Assembly: GCF_015471405.1 (NCBI RefSeq)
Contig: NZ_BLVZ01000022.1
Span: forward strand, 1-64,000
From: Pseudomonas cichorii
GTDB taxonomy: Bacteria > Pseudomonadota > Gammaproteobacteria > Pseudomonadales > Pseudomonadaceae
DNA: 64,000 bases
Direction: 5' to 3'
Shown: in pieces, positions 1-8,179 of the stretch
How positions within the stretch are numbered: position 1 is the first letter of the stretch
Layout of the letters: each line of letters opens with the position of its first letter
Position numbers and translations under genes: made by a program
Notes under the pieces: model-generated
Told to the model about the DNA's origin: nothing
Seen by the model: the letters and a program-made list of their open reading frames with translations, nothing else
Databases searched by the model: none

Positions 1-303
1 CCTCTGTATCTGTCAAGCGGTTATTTCAACAAGTTTCAAAGTTTCCTTTGCAACTTCAACCACTTGCGCTTCGATCAACTTCGCGTTGCTCGTTAGCGGG
101 AGGCGGATTCTACAGCACCCGAAGGCAGTGTCAAACTCTTTCTCGAACCGCTATCGATCAGGCTGCGACCGAAGCACTTCCGAAGCCACTCCAGAACCTG
201 ATAAACACTTGTAAACCATTGATCTACAAGGCTTTTTCAGTTCCGTCCGCGCCGGAAGTGGGGCGAATTATAGAGACATTAAATCGCCCGTCAACACTTA
301 ATT
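1..303. other. left-edge intergenic stretch, no gene recognised
   Basis: No convincing coding region is seen before the msrQ stop. A plus-strand frame can be opened here, but its product is low-complexity, matches nothing I recognise and runs into the antisense of msrQ. The stretch around 251-290 is AT-rich, as in promoter regions, and could belong to a gene left of the window, but no clear -35/-10 pair stands out. Confidence 0.4.
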
Positions 304-924
304 TCAGCTTTTTATCGAACCCGCTGCTTTCCGGGTGCCGAACCGGGGGATTCGCCTCGCAATCATTGGGACTCTCAGGATTAACAACACCGAACCAAGC
401 GAAGCATATAAAGCCCATTCCTTGAGATCAGCCCTGACGATCCAGAGCATATGCAACAACCCCAGCCCCAGAATCACATAAACAAGCCGGTGCAGTTTCT
501 TCCAGCGCATCCCCAAGCGCCGCTGACTGTAGCGATTGGACGTCACGGCCAAAGCCAACAACCCGAGAAAACCCAGGCTGCCGACGATGATGTAAGGCCG
601 CTTGACCAGCTCTACCCCCAACTGCCCCCAATCCAGCCCGAGGATAAACAGTGCATACATCGTCATGTGCAAGATGACATAGGCAAAACACCACAACCCC
701 AACTGCCTGCGCACTGCAATCCACCCTGCCCAGCCCGTCACTCGCTGCAAAGGCGTCATCGCCAGAGTAATCAGCAACAGGATCAGCGTTCCCAATCCAA
801 GGCGATCAACCAGAACCTTGCCCGGGTCCGGCCCCAGGGCAAAGATCCAGGCCTGATACAGCCAGAGGACAGGAGCAACGCAGGCAGCCAGAAAAACCCC
901 AACACGCCAAAACGGATATCGCAT
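304..924 (-). CDS. msrQ: MsrQ, haem b membrane subunit of the MsrPQ methionine sulfoxide reductase
   Basis: Inner-membrane haem protein of the YedZ/ferric-reductase-like family that passes electrons from the respiratory chain to periplasmic MsrP. The 206-residue product is mostly hydrophobic, with about six membrane segments and histidines in the haem-binding type of context (ILHMTMY near residue 86, KKLHRLVY and LLHMLW further on). The ATG at 924 shares its A with the last base of the msrP stop (TGATG), so the two are translationally coupled; a TTG one codon upstream is less likely. The order msrP-msrQ is the usual one. Identification is secure from the family pattern and neighbour. Confidence 0.93.
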   Translation of the reverse strand: MRYPFWRVGVFLAACVAPVLWLYQAWIFALGPDPGKVLVDRLGLGTLILLLITLAMTPLQRVTGWAGWIAVRRQLGLWCFAYVILHMTMYALFILGLDWGQLGVELVKRPYIIVGSLGFLGLLALAVTSNRYSQRRLGMRWKKLHRLVYVILGLGLLHMLWIVRADLKEWALYASLGSVLLILRVPMIARRIPRFGTRKAAGSIKS

Positions 925-1937
925 CAATAGTCCTTCCTCAGATCCATGCCGGCATATAAAGAAGCAACCTCTTCGGCATACCCGTTGAACATCTCGGTCT
1001 GACGAACATTGGGGCTGAACAACCCGCTCGGCAGCCGACGCTCACGGGCCTGGGTCCAGCGCGGGTGATCGACCTCAGGGTTTACGTTGGCATAGAAACC
1101 ATATTCATTGGCAGCGATGCTTTGCCAGGTGGTCTTCGGTTGCTCACTGACCAGACTGATGCGCACGATGGATTTCACGCTTTTGAAACCGTACTTCCAG
1201 GGCACGACCAATCGCAACGGCGCGCCATTCTGGTTAGGCAACTCCCGCCCGTACATGCCGACCGCAAGAATGGCCAGCGGATTCATGGCTTCATCCAGGC
1301 GCAGCCCTTCTACATAAGGCCAGTCGATCAATGCAAAATCGGAGCGTTGCCCCGGCATGGATTGAGGGTCCTGAAGCGTTTCAAAACGGATGTATCTGGC
1401 CTTGGAAGTAGGCTCCACCTGTTTGAGCAATGCCGAGATAGGGAAACCGATCCAGGGGATGACCATCGACCACGCCTCTACACAGCGAAGCCGGTAGATC
1501 CTCTCCTCCAACTGGTAGGGTTTCATGAAGTCTTCCAGGGCATAGCGCCCCGGCCTGGCGACCTCACCATCAATGACCACACTCCACGGCTCAGTCTTCA
1601 GTGACGCCGCATTGCGAGCAGGATCACCCTTGTCGGTTCCAAACTCATAGAAGTTGTTGTAATGGGTCGCATCCTTGAAGGGCGTGATCGCCTCATCCTT
1701 GACGTTGACGGCCTGCCATTGCGTGCCTGGCAGCTTTTCGGAAAACCAGGCAGGCGCTTTCCCGGCCTCGACATCGGCGTATCGCGATGGATCCTGCGCA
1801 CTCGCCAGACGCGGCATAGCCGTAACCGCCAGACCAGCAAGTGAGCTGGCCAGTAGCGCGCGACGTGAGAGATAGATTTTTTCAGGCGTAACGTCCGACT
1901 CTTTGGAGTCGGACGTCGAAGGCAACTTGATCAGCAT
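924..1937 (-). CDS. msrP: MsrP, periplasmic molybdopterin methionine sulfoxide reductase catalytic subunit
   Basis: Reduces methionine sulfoxide in oxidised periplasmic proteins, using a molybdopterin cofactor and electrons from MsrQ. The 337-residue protein starts with a Tat signal: twin arginine at 25-26 (LSRRALLAS) followed by a hydrophobic stretch and an Ala-x-Ala site near residue 47. The molybdenum-ligating cysteine is C152 in YRLRCVEAW, the signature of the YedY family. The C-terminal part carries the dimerisation-type fold of sulfite-oxidase relatives (LVVPWKYGFKSVKSI). First gene of the msrPQ pair; its upstream gap to pssA is short. Confidence 0.95.
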   Translation of the reverse strand: MLIKLPSTSDSKESDVTPEKIYLSRRALLASSLAGLAVTAMPRLASAQDPSRYADVEAGKAPAWFSEKLPGTQWQAVNVKDEAITPFKDATHYNNFYEFGTDKGDPARNAASLKTEPWSVVIDGEVARPGRYALEDFMKPYQLEERIYRLRCVEAWSMVIPWIGFPISALLKQVEPTSKARYIRFETLQDPQSMPGQRSDFALIDWPYVEGLRLDEAMNPLAILAVGMYGRELPNQNGAPLRLVVPWKYGFKSVKSIVRISLVSEQPKTTWQSIAANEYGFYANVNPEVDHPRWTQARERRLPSGLFSPNVRQTEMFNGYAEEVASLYAGMDLRKDY

Positions 1938-2000
1938 GGCAACTCCGTAAACCTGGTGAGCTTATGCACCTACAGTCTACGAAGTATGAGGGATATCCGA

Positions 2001-2858
2001 TCAGTCGGCGGACTTGTGGCGACGAAGATGTAACAGGTATTGAACCGGGCCGGATAGCGCATAACCGAGGAATATCAGCAGCAAAATGCGCGGTGGGTCG
2101 CTGAACACCACTGCAAACACCAATACAACCACCAGAATCGCAACGAACGGCACTCGGCCTCTCAAGTCCAGCTCCTTGAAGCTGTTGTACTTGATATTAC
2201 TGACCATCAACATGCCCGCCGCAGCGACCAGCAAGGCCACCAGGAAAGACAGCTTCGAACCCTGGATTCCGAAGTCACTGAAAGCCCAGACCGTACCGGC
2301 AACCACACCCGCAGCAGCCGGGCTGGCGAGGCCGATGAAGTAGCGTTTGTCCGCCTTGCCCACCTGGGTGTTGAAACGGGCGAGTCGCAACGCTGCACCA
2401 GCCACATAGATGAAGGCGACCATCCAGCCGACCTTGCCCATATCGCCCAGTGCCCAGCCGAATGCCAGCAGTGCCGGCGCAACGCCGAAGGCGACCATAT
2501 CCGACAACGAGTCATATTCGGCGCCAAAAGCGCTCTGAGTATTGGTCATGCGCGCCACACGACCGTCGAGACCATCGAGGACCATCGCGACAAAGATGGC
2601 GATGGCCGCGAAAGCGAAATATTTGCTCGCCGCAGCCGAATCACCCGCGCTCAAGGCGCTCTGGGCACTCATGGAACTGATGATGGAGTAAAAACCTGCA
2701 AACAGGTTCGCAGTAGTGAACAGGTTAGGCAGGAGATAGATCCCGCGATGGCGGACCTTGCGCCCTTCGGCGTCGTGCCCTTCTTCAACATGTTCATCGA
2801 TAGGTAGCAGACTTTCGGCGTCAGAGGCCTTGTTTGGCTCTTCAGGACGTTCGCTCAT
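2001..2858 (-). CDS. pssA: CDP-diacylglycerol-serine O-phosphatidyltransferase
   Basis: Makes phosphatidylserine from CDP-diacylglycerol and L-serine, the precursor of phosphatidylethanolamine, in the inner membrane. The CDP-alcohol phosphotransferase signature is intact: DGLDGRVAR followed by G and then YDSLSD. About eight hydrophobic segments follow a polar, acidic N-terminus of some 45 residues. Two in-frame ATGs lie six bases apart (2864 and 2858). The AAGG ribosome-binding site sits only two bases from the first but eight from the second, so 2858 is preferred. Lies downstream of ilvC behind a strong ilvC terminator. Confidence 0.93.
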   Translation of the reverse strand: MSERPEEPNKASDAESLLPIDEHVEEGHDAEGRKVRHRGIYLLPNLFTTANLFAGFYSIISSMSAQSALSAGDSAAASKYFAFAAIAIFVAMVLDGLDGRVARMTNTQSAFGAEYDSLSDMVAFGVAPALLAFGWALGDMGKVGWMVAFIYVAGAALRLARFNTQVGKADKRYFIGLASPAAAGVVAGTVWAFSDFGIQGSKLSFLVALLVAAAGMLMVSNIKYNSFKELDLRGRVPFVAILVVVLVFAVVFSDPPRILLLIFLGYALSGPVQYLLHLRRHKSAD

Positions 2859-2956
2859 GGACATTACCTTGCAGCGGTTTGAAAAGATTCGACAGGTGTC
2901 TGCGACGAGGGTTCGTCGACAAACGATGCAGCTTTATACCAGACACTGATCCCATA

Positions 2957-2985
2957 ACGAAAAAACGCGGCCGATTGGCCGCGTC
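2957..2985 (-). terminator. intrinsic terminator after ilvC
   Basis: On the minus strand an ACGCGGCC/GGCCGCGT stem with an AATC loop is followed by TTTTTTC, a classic rho-independent terminator about 20 bases past the ilvC stop. It should separate the ilvINC transcript from pssA. Confidence 0.9.
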
Positions 2986-3003
2986 CTTTCAGAACGGAAG
3001 AAC

Positions 3004-4020
<1,017 letters not shown>

Positions 4021-4073
4021 GGAATTCCCCTGTTATCTATCTAGGCCTTCAGGCCATTTGCTAATTGAGTTAA

Positions 4074-4565
4074 TTAAATGCTCAGCACTTTGTCGCCACG
4101 GGCAATGCCCGTCACGCCACTGCGTACTGTTTCCAGGATAGCGGCGGTGCCGATGGCCTGAATGAAGCTGTCCAGTTTGTCGCTTGTACCGCTCAACTGT
4201 ACGGTGTAGACGCTGGCCGTCACGTCAACGATCTGCCCACGGAAGATATCCGTCGTGCGTTTGATCTCGGCGCGCTGGGCGCCGGTGGCCTTGACCTTGA
4301 CCAGCATCAGTTCACGCTCGATGTGAGCGCTCTCGGACAGATCGACCAGCTTGACCACTTCGACCAGCTTGTTGAGGTTCTTGGTGATCTGCTCGATCAC
4401 TTCATCGTGCCCGACGGTAGTCAGCGTCAGACGCGACAGGGTCGGGTCTTCGGTTGGCGCCACAGTCAGGCTTTCGATGTTGTAGTTGCGCTGCGAAAAG
4501 AGGCCGACGACACGAGACAATGCACCCGGTTCGTTTTCCAGCAAAAGGGAAATGATGTGCCGCAT
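4074..4565 (-). CDS. ilvN: acetolactate synthase small (regulatory) subunit
   Basis: Regulatory subunit that binds valine and gives feedback inhibition to the acetolactate synthase encoded just upstream. The 163-residue product begins with an ACT domain (ISLLLENEPGALSRVVGLF, residues about 4-22) and has the second alpha/beta domain typical of IlvH/IlvN. The open frame extends ten codons further upstream, but those overlap ilvI; ATG at 4565 lies two bases past the ilvI stop and matches the family start MRHIISLLLE. Also called ilvH in Pseudomonas annotations. Confidence 0.95.
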   Translation of the reverse strand: MRHIISLLLENEPGALSRVVGLFSQRNYNIESLTVAPTEDPTLSRLTLTTVGHDEVIEQITKNLNKLVEVVKLVDLSESAHIERELMLVKVKATGAQRAEIKRTTDIFRGQIVDVTASVYTVQLSGTSDKLDSFIQAIGTAAILETVRSGVTGIARGDKVLSI

Positions 4566-4567
4566 GA

Positions 4568-6292
4568 TTATGTACGCTCCGTCTTGCTCAACCACATATC
4601 GCGCATGGAGCCGTCCTTGATTTGCATCGGGTAGACGTGCTCGGTCACATCGACCTGGATGTCGAGGAACACCAGGCGATCCTTCATGGCAAAGGCTTCT
4701 TCCATTTTCGGCTTCAGGTCTTTCAGATCGGTGACCCGAATGCCGACATGGCCATAAGCTTCGACCAGCTTCACGAAGTCAGGCAACGACTCCATGTAGG
4801 AATGGGAGTGACGAGCGCCGTAGCTCATGTCCTGCCACTGACGGACCATGCCAAGCACGCCGTTGTTGAGCAGGATGATCTTCACGGGAAGACCGTATTG
4901 CAGACAGGTCGACAGCTCCTGGATGTTCATCTGGATGCTGCCTTCGCCGGTCACACACGCAACATCTGCGTCCGGGAAGCTCAGTTTGACGCCCATGGCC
5001 GCCGGGAAACCGAAGCCCATGGTGCCCAGACCACCGGAGTTGATCCAGCGATTAGGCTTGTTGAAGCGGTAGTACTGAGCCGCGAACATCTGGTGCTGAC
5101 CCACGTCGGAGGAAACGTAAGCCTCGCCCTTGGTCACTTCGCACAATGTTTCGATGACCGTCTGCGGCTTGATGACACTGCCATCGCCACGGTTGTAAGG
5201 GAACAGGTCGCCACCGGCGCGCCACTCATCGATCTGCTTCCACCAGGCAGCAACGGACTCCTTGTTCGGGGTCTCGCCGATATCCTTGAGGGTCGCGACC
5301 ATTTCGGTCAACACGCTCTCAACCGGCCCAACGATAGGCACATCGGCCTTGATGGTCTTGGAGATCGAAGCCGGGTCGATATCGATGTGGATGATCTTGG
5401 CGTTCGGGCTGAACTTGCTCGCGCCATTGATGACGCGGTCATCGAAGCGTGCGCCCACGGCCAGGATCACATCGGTGTGGTGCATGGCCAGGTTGGCGGT
5501 GTAGCTGCCGTGCATACCCAGCATGCCGACGAACTGACGGTCGGTGCCCGGATAGCTGCCAAGCCCCATCAAGGTGTTGGTGACAGGAGCGTTGAGCTGT
5601 CTGGCCAGTTCGGTCAAAGGCTCGGAACCGTTGCCCATGACCACGCCACCACCGGCATAGATGATAGGACGCTTGGCAGCCAGCAGCATTTCAACTGCCT
5701 TGCGGATCTGACCCGAATGACCGCGAACGGCCGGGCTGTAGGAGCGCAGCTTGGCTTTTTTCGGGAATACGTATTCGTATTTCTCGGCCGGGTTGGTCAT
5801 GTCTTTCGGAATATCGACGACCACAGGACCCGGACGACCGGACTGCGCCAGGTAGAAGGCCTTCTTCAGGACTTCCGGAATTTCCGAAGGATGCTTGATC
5901 ATGAAGCTGTGCTTCACGATTGGACGGGAGATACCGATCATGTCGGTCTCCTGGAACGCATCGGTACCGACCAGCGTGCTGGCAACCTGACCGGACAACA
6001 CCACCATTGGAATGGAGTCCATGTAGGCAGTGGCGATACCGGTGATGGCGTTGGTCGCACCCGGACCGGATGTCACCAGAACCACACCAGCCTTGCCGGT
6101 CGCACGAGCGTAACCGTCAGCCATGTGCGTAGCCGCCTGTTCATGACGAACAAGGATATGGTTCACAGCCGGTTCTTTGAACAGTGCGTCGTAGACATGC
6201 AGAAGGGCGCCACCCGGGTACCCGTAAATGTACTTAACGCCTTCGTCACGCAGGAAGCGGACGACCATTTCAGCGCCAGATAAAAGCTCCAC
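4568..6292 (-). CDS. ilvI: acetolactate synthase large (catalytic) subunit
   Basis: ThDP-dependent enzyme condensing two pyruvates, or pyruvate and 2-ketobutyrate, in the first step of branched-chain amino acid synthesis. Starting from GTG at 6292 gives 574 residues, the usual family length, with an AGAGG site eight bases upstream; a second GTG nine bases further out leaves no room for a ribosome-binding site. Visible motifs are GYPGGALLHVYD and the activating glutamate in HEQAATHMADGYAR. The ThDP/magnesium motif begins TGEGSIQMN, that is GEG where many relatives have GDG. Known as ilvI or ilvB depending on annotation. Confidence 0.95.
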   Translation of the reverse strand: MELLSGAEMVVRFLRDEGVKYIYGYPGGALLHVYDALFKEPAVNHILVRHEQAATHMADGYARATGKAGVVLVTSGPGATNAITGIATAYMDSIPMVVLSGQVASTLVGTDAFQETDMIGISRPIVKHSFMIKHPSEIPEVLKKAFYLAQSGRPGPVVVDIPKDMTNPAEKYEYVFPKKAKLRSYSPAVRGHSGQIRKAVEMLLAAKRPIIYAGGGVVMGNGSEPLTELARQLNAPVTNTLMGLGSYPGTDRQFVGMLGMHGSYTANLAMHHTDVILAVGARFDDRVINGASKFSPNAKIIHIDIDPASISKTIKADVPIVGPVESVLTEMVATLKDIGETPNKESVAAWWKQIDEWRAGGDLFPYNRGDGSVIKPQTVIETLCEVTKGEAYVSSDVGQHQMFAAQYYRFNKPNRWINSGGLGTMGFGFPAAMGVKLSFPDADVACVTGEGSIQMNIQELSTCLQYGLPVKIILLNNGVLGMVRQWQDMSYGARHSHSYMESLPDFVKLVEAYGHVGIRVTDLKDLKPKMEEAFAMKDRLVFLDIQVDVTEHVYPMQIKDGSMRDMWLSKTERT

Positions 6293-6301
6293 GTTGTTCA
6301 C

Positions 6302-6692
6302 CTCTAAAACGCCAGAATACCGTTCACTGCGGAACGGGTCTTATTAGGTTTACTGCCAAGCAGAGCATGAGCGACGGTGGTCGCCGACTACGTCAGCACT
6401 GACTGAGCAAGTATTGGGATGTCCCTGAGTGTTGCGGGACATTCCCACCCAGCGCGAGGTAACGCGTTGCGGGTGTTACAGGTCGGCGCGGGTGTGCGCC
6501 TCATGATCTACCGAGACGGTCTGCTTCTGGCAGTCCTTCTACAGCGAACTTTGAATTGTTGTGATTCGCCCCCCGCAAGTCAAGCAATCCGTGAGCTTTC
6601 TTCCGGGCAGCACCCGATAAGGGGGACAGATTCGGACTCAAGACCGTTGTATATGGTAGTTTTGCGACGCACAGAATTTTCAAGGAAGTACC
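6302..6692. other. ilvI upstream region with two inverted repeats, no gene supported
   Basis: This 390-base divergent gap holds the leader of ilvI (minus) and the promoter of the DUF4124 gene (plus). Two hairpins lie next to each other: ATGTCCC/GGGACAT at 6419-6442 and an imperfect ACCC..CGCG/CGCG..GGGT at 6447-6474. On the minus strand neither has a following T-run, and I see no leader peptide rich in Ile, Leu or Val codons, so classic attenuation is not shown. A plus-strand frame through this area runs into the next gene out of frame and is not supported. Confidence 0.4.
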
Positions 6693-7112
6693 ATGCGCTG
6701 GATGATTCTCGCGGCAGCACTATCAATGGCGATCAGCACCACCAGCCAGGCCGCCCCAATCTACAAATGGGTCGACGCCCAAGGGGTCACGCATTTCGAT
6801 GCACAGCCACCGGCAGGCCAGCAGGTAGAAGAAATCAATGTGCAAAAGCCACCACCCACTACTGCCGCGCCAACGGCCAGCCAGGCAGACCCTCAACAGC
6901 AGGAGATCGATGCCAGGGTCAAGAAACAGGTAAGGGCTCAGGAAGCCAGAATGGCCGACAACTGCGAAGTCCTGCGCAACAACCTCGCGCAACTGCAGAA
7001 CAATCCGCGAGTGCGCGAACAGACAGAAGGGGGGACAAAGCGCCTCACGGATGATCAACGCAAGGCGCGTGTTGCCGAAACGGAAAGGACTATCGCTGAA
7101 TACTGCCGTTAA
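6693..7112 (+). CDS. DUF4124-domain secreted protein
   Basis: Small exported protein of unknown function, 139 residues. A signal peptide covers roughly residues 1-20 (MRWMILAAALSMAISTTSQA). The DUF4124 signature follows directly: IYKWVDAQGVTHFDAQPP at about 22-40, a short beta-rich domain common in periplasmic proteins of gammaproteobacteria. The rest is Gln/Ala/Arg-rich and probably helical, with one cysteine in the middle and one near the end (AEYC). GGAAGT lies seven bases before the ATG. Convergent with the yqcC-like gene, the two stops lying almost back to back. Confidence 0.8.
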   Translation: MRWMILAAALSMAISTTSQAAPIYKWVDAQGVTHFDAQPPAGQQVEEINVQKPPPTTAAPTASQADPQQQEIDARVKKQVRAQEARMADNCEVLRNNLAQLQNNPRVREQTEGGTKRLTDDQRKARVAETERTIAEYCR

Positions 7113-7435
7113 GACTGACTGATCAACCGGTCGAACTGAGCCAGTAGTTCCTGCAGCTTACGGGCTTCACCCTGGCGACTGGCGTAGACCATCTCGGCCA
7201 TCTCCAGAATCCCCGACGAGTTGGGCAATGGAAGATCCCTCTCCAGAATGATTTTCATGCGGGGCAGGAAAATCCATTGCAGCCACTGCTCGAACTCCAG
7301 GGTATCGACACTGAACGGCTCGGTACTGGAAAGCGCTTCTTCGCTGGGAGGTGTGTCACTCCACCAACCCAGCACCCTCAACTCACGTTCGATCAGCAGC
7401 AGTTGTTCGGCTACTTCAGGCAGACGCTGGTCCAT
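7109..7435 (-). CDS. YqcC family protein
   Basis: Small soluble protein of 108 residues with the YqcC pattern: helical, opening with VAEQLLLIERELRVLGWWSD, then PFSVDTLEFEQWLQWIFLPRMK in the middle. The biochemical role of the family is not established. Its ATG overlaps the stop of the TPR lipoprotein gene (TGATGG), so the two are likely translated together. Ends against the convergent DUF4124 gene. Confidence 0.8.
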   Translation of the reverse strand: MDQRLPEVAEQLLLIERELRVLGWWSDTPPSEEALSSTEPFSVDTLEFEQWLQWIFLPRMKIILERDLPLPNSSGILEMAEMVYASRQGEARKLQELLAQFDRLISQS

Positions 7436-8163
7436 CAGAAATTGGTCCGGGCTTTTTGACGAGCCAGTGCAGCGCCAGCCGAATCACCCTGTTTTTCACG
7501 AGACTGGGCGATCAATTCCCAAAGACTTCCCTGCAGGCTTGCACGGCCATTGGCATAAGTCAGGCCACGACGAGCCAGTTGCTCAGCCTGAGCGGCATCG
7601 CCCTGAGCCAGACGGACCTGGGCCAGACGATAAAGCACTTGCGGCTCACGCGGAGCTACACGCTGGGCACGCTCAAGACTCGACGATGCGCCATTGAGGT
7701 CGCCGCTGCCTTGCTGCTGCTGAGCGGTGGTCAGCAGCGCCAATACCGGTCCATCAAGCTGTTCGTCAGCCGACAGGCCGGACGAACTGGAAGGAATACC
7801 GCTCGGCGCCGAGGCTGCCGGCATGCTGTAGTTGCTCACCGGAGCCGAATTGATCGGCTGCTGATTGACCGGCGGCGTATCGATGCTGAACGATGACGAG
7901 GCCGCAGGCGCAGAAAAAGTCTGGCCCGCACCAGCACCGCCACCTGGAACCATCACGACCACACCGGAATCCTGTGGCACTGCCTGCGCTTGAGGAGCCT
8001 GAACGGTATTGGCCCGATACGCTGTATTGCGCGAAGCCGAAACACGCTCACTGTTAGAAACCTTTGAGCCCGAATCCACGACCGGGATCGAGCCACGCTG
8101 CACGCTGGAACAACCACTGAGCAACGCCAGGGTCGTTACAGCCGGAATCAACCATTTATTCAC
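7435..8163 (-). CDS. TPR-containing lipoprotein
   Basis: Outer-envelope lipoprotein candidate of 242 residues. The start is GTG at 8163 with GAGGG upstream. The signal peptide ends in a lipobox, LALLSGCSS, with the lipidated cysteine near residue 18. A long Ser/Pro/Ala-rich linker (about residues 60-130) leads to two or three tetratricopeptide-like helices (VLYRLAQVRLAQGDAAQAEQ and SLWELIAQSREKQGDSAGAA). It sits 16 bases after mrcB on the same strand, as expected for a partner or assembly factor of the cell-wall synthase, but that link is inference from position. Confidence 0.82.
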   Translation of the reverse strand: MNKWLIPAVTTLALLSGCSSVQRGSIPVVDSGSKVSNSERVSASRNTAYRANTVQAPQAQAVPQDSGVVVMVPGGGAGAGQTFSAPAASSSFSIDTPPVNQQPINSAPVSNYSMPAASAPSGIPSSSSGLSADEQLDGPVLALLTTAQQQQGSGDLNGASSSLERAQRVAPREPQVLYRLAQVRLAQGDAAQAEQLARRGLTYANGRASLQGSLWELIAQSREKQGDSAGAALARQKARTNF

Positions 8164-8179
8164 GTCACACCCTCATTGC

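Noticed and set aside
48..425. 125-codon frame at the left edge
   Set aside because: Runs into the msrQ antisense; no ribosome-binding site or family pattern.
4622..6283. 553-codon open frame on the plus strand
   Set aside because: Antisense of ilvI; His/Asp/Val-rich shadow.
6419..7054. 211-codon plus-strand frame upstream of and overlapping the DUF4124 gene
   Set aside because: Overlaps a well-supported secreted protein in another frame; low complexity after that point.
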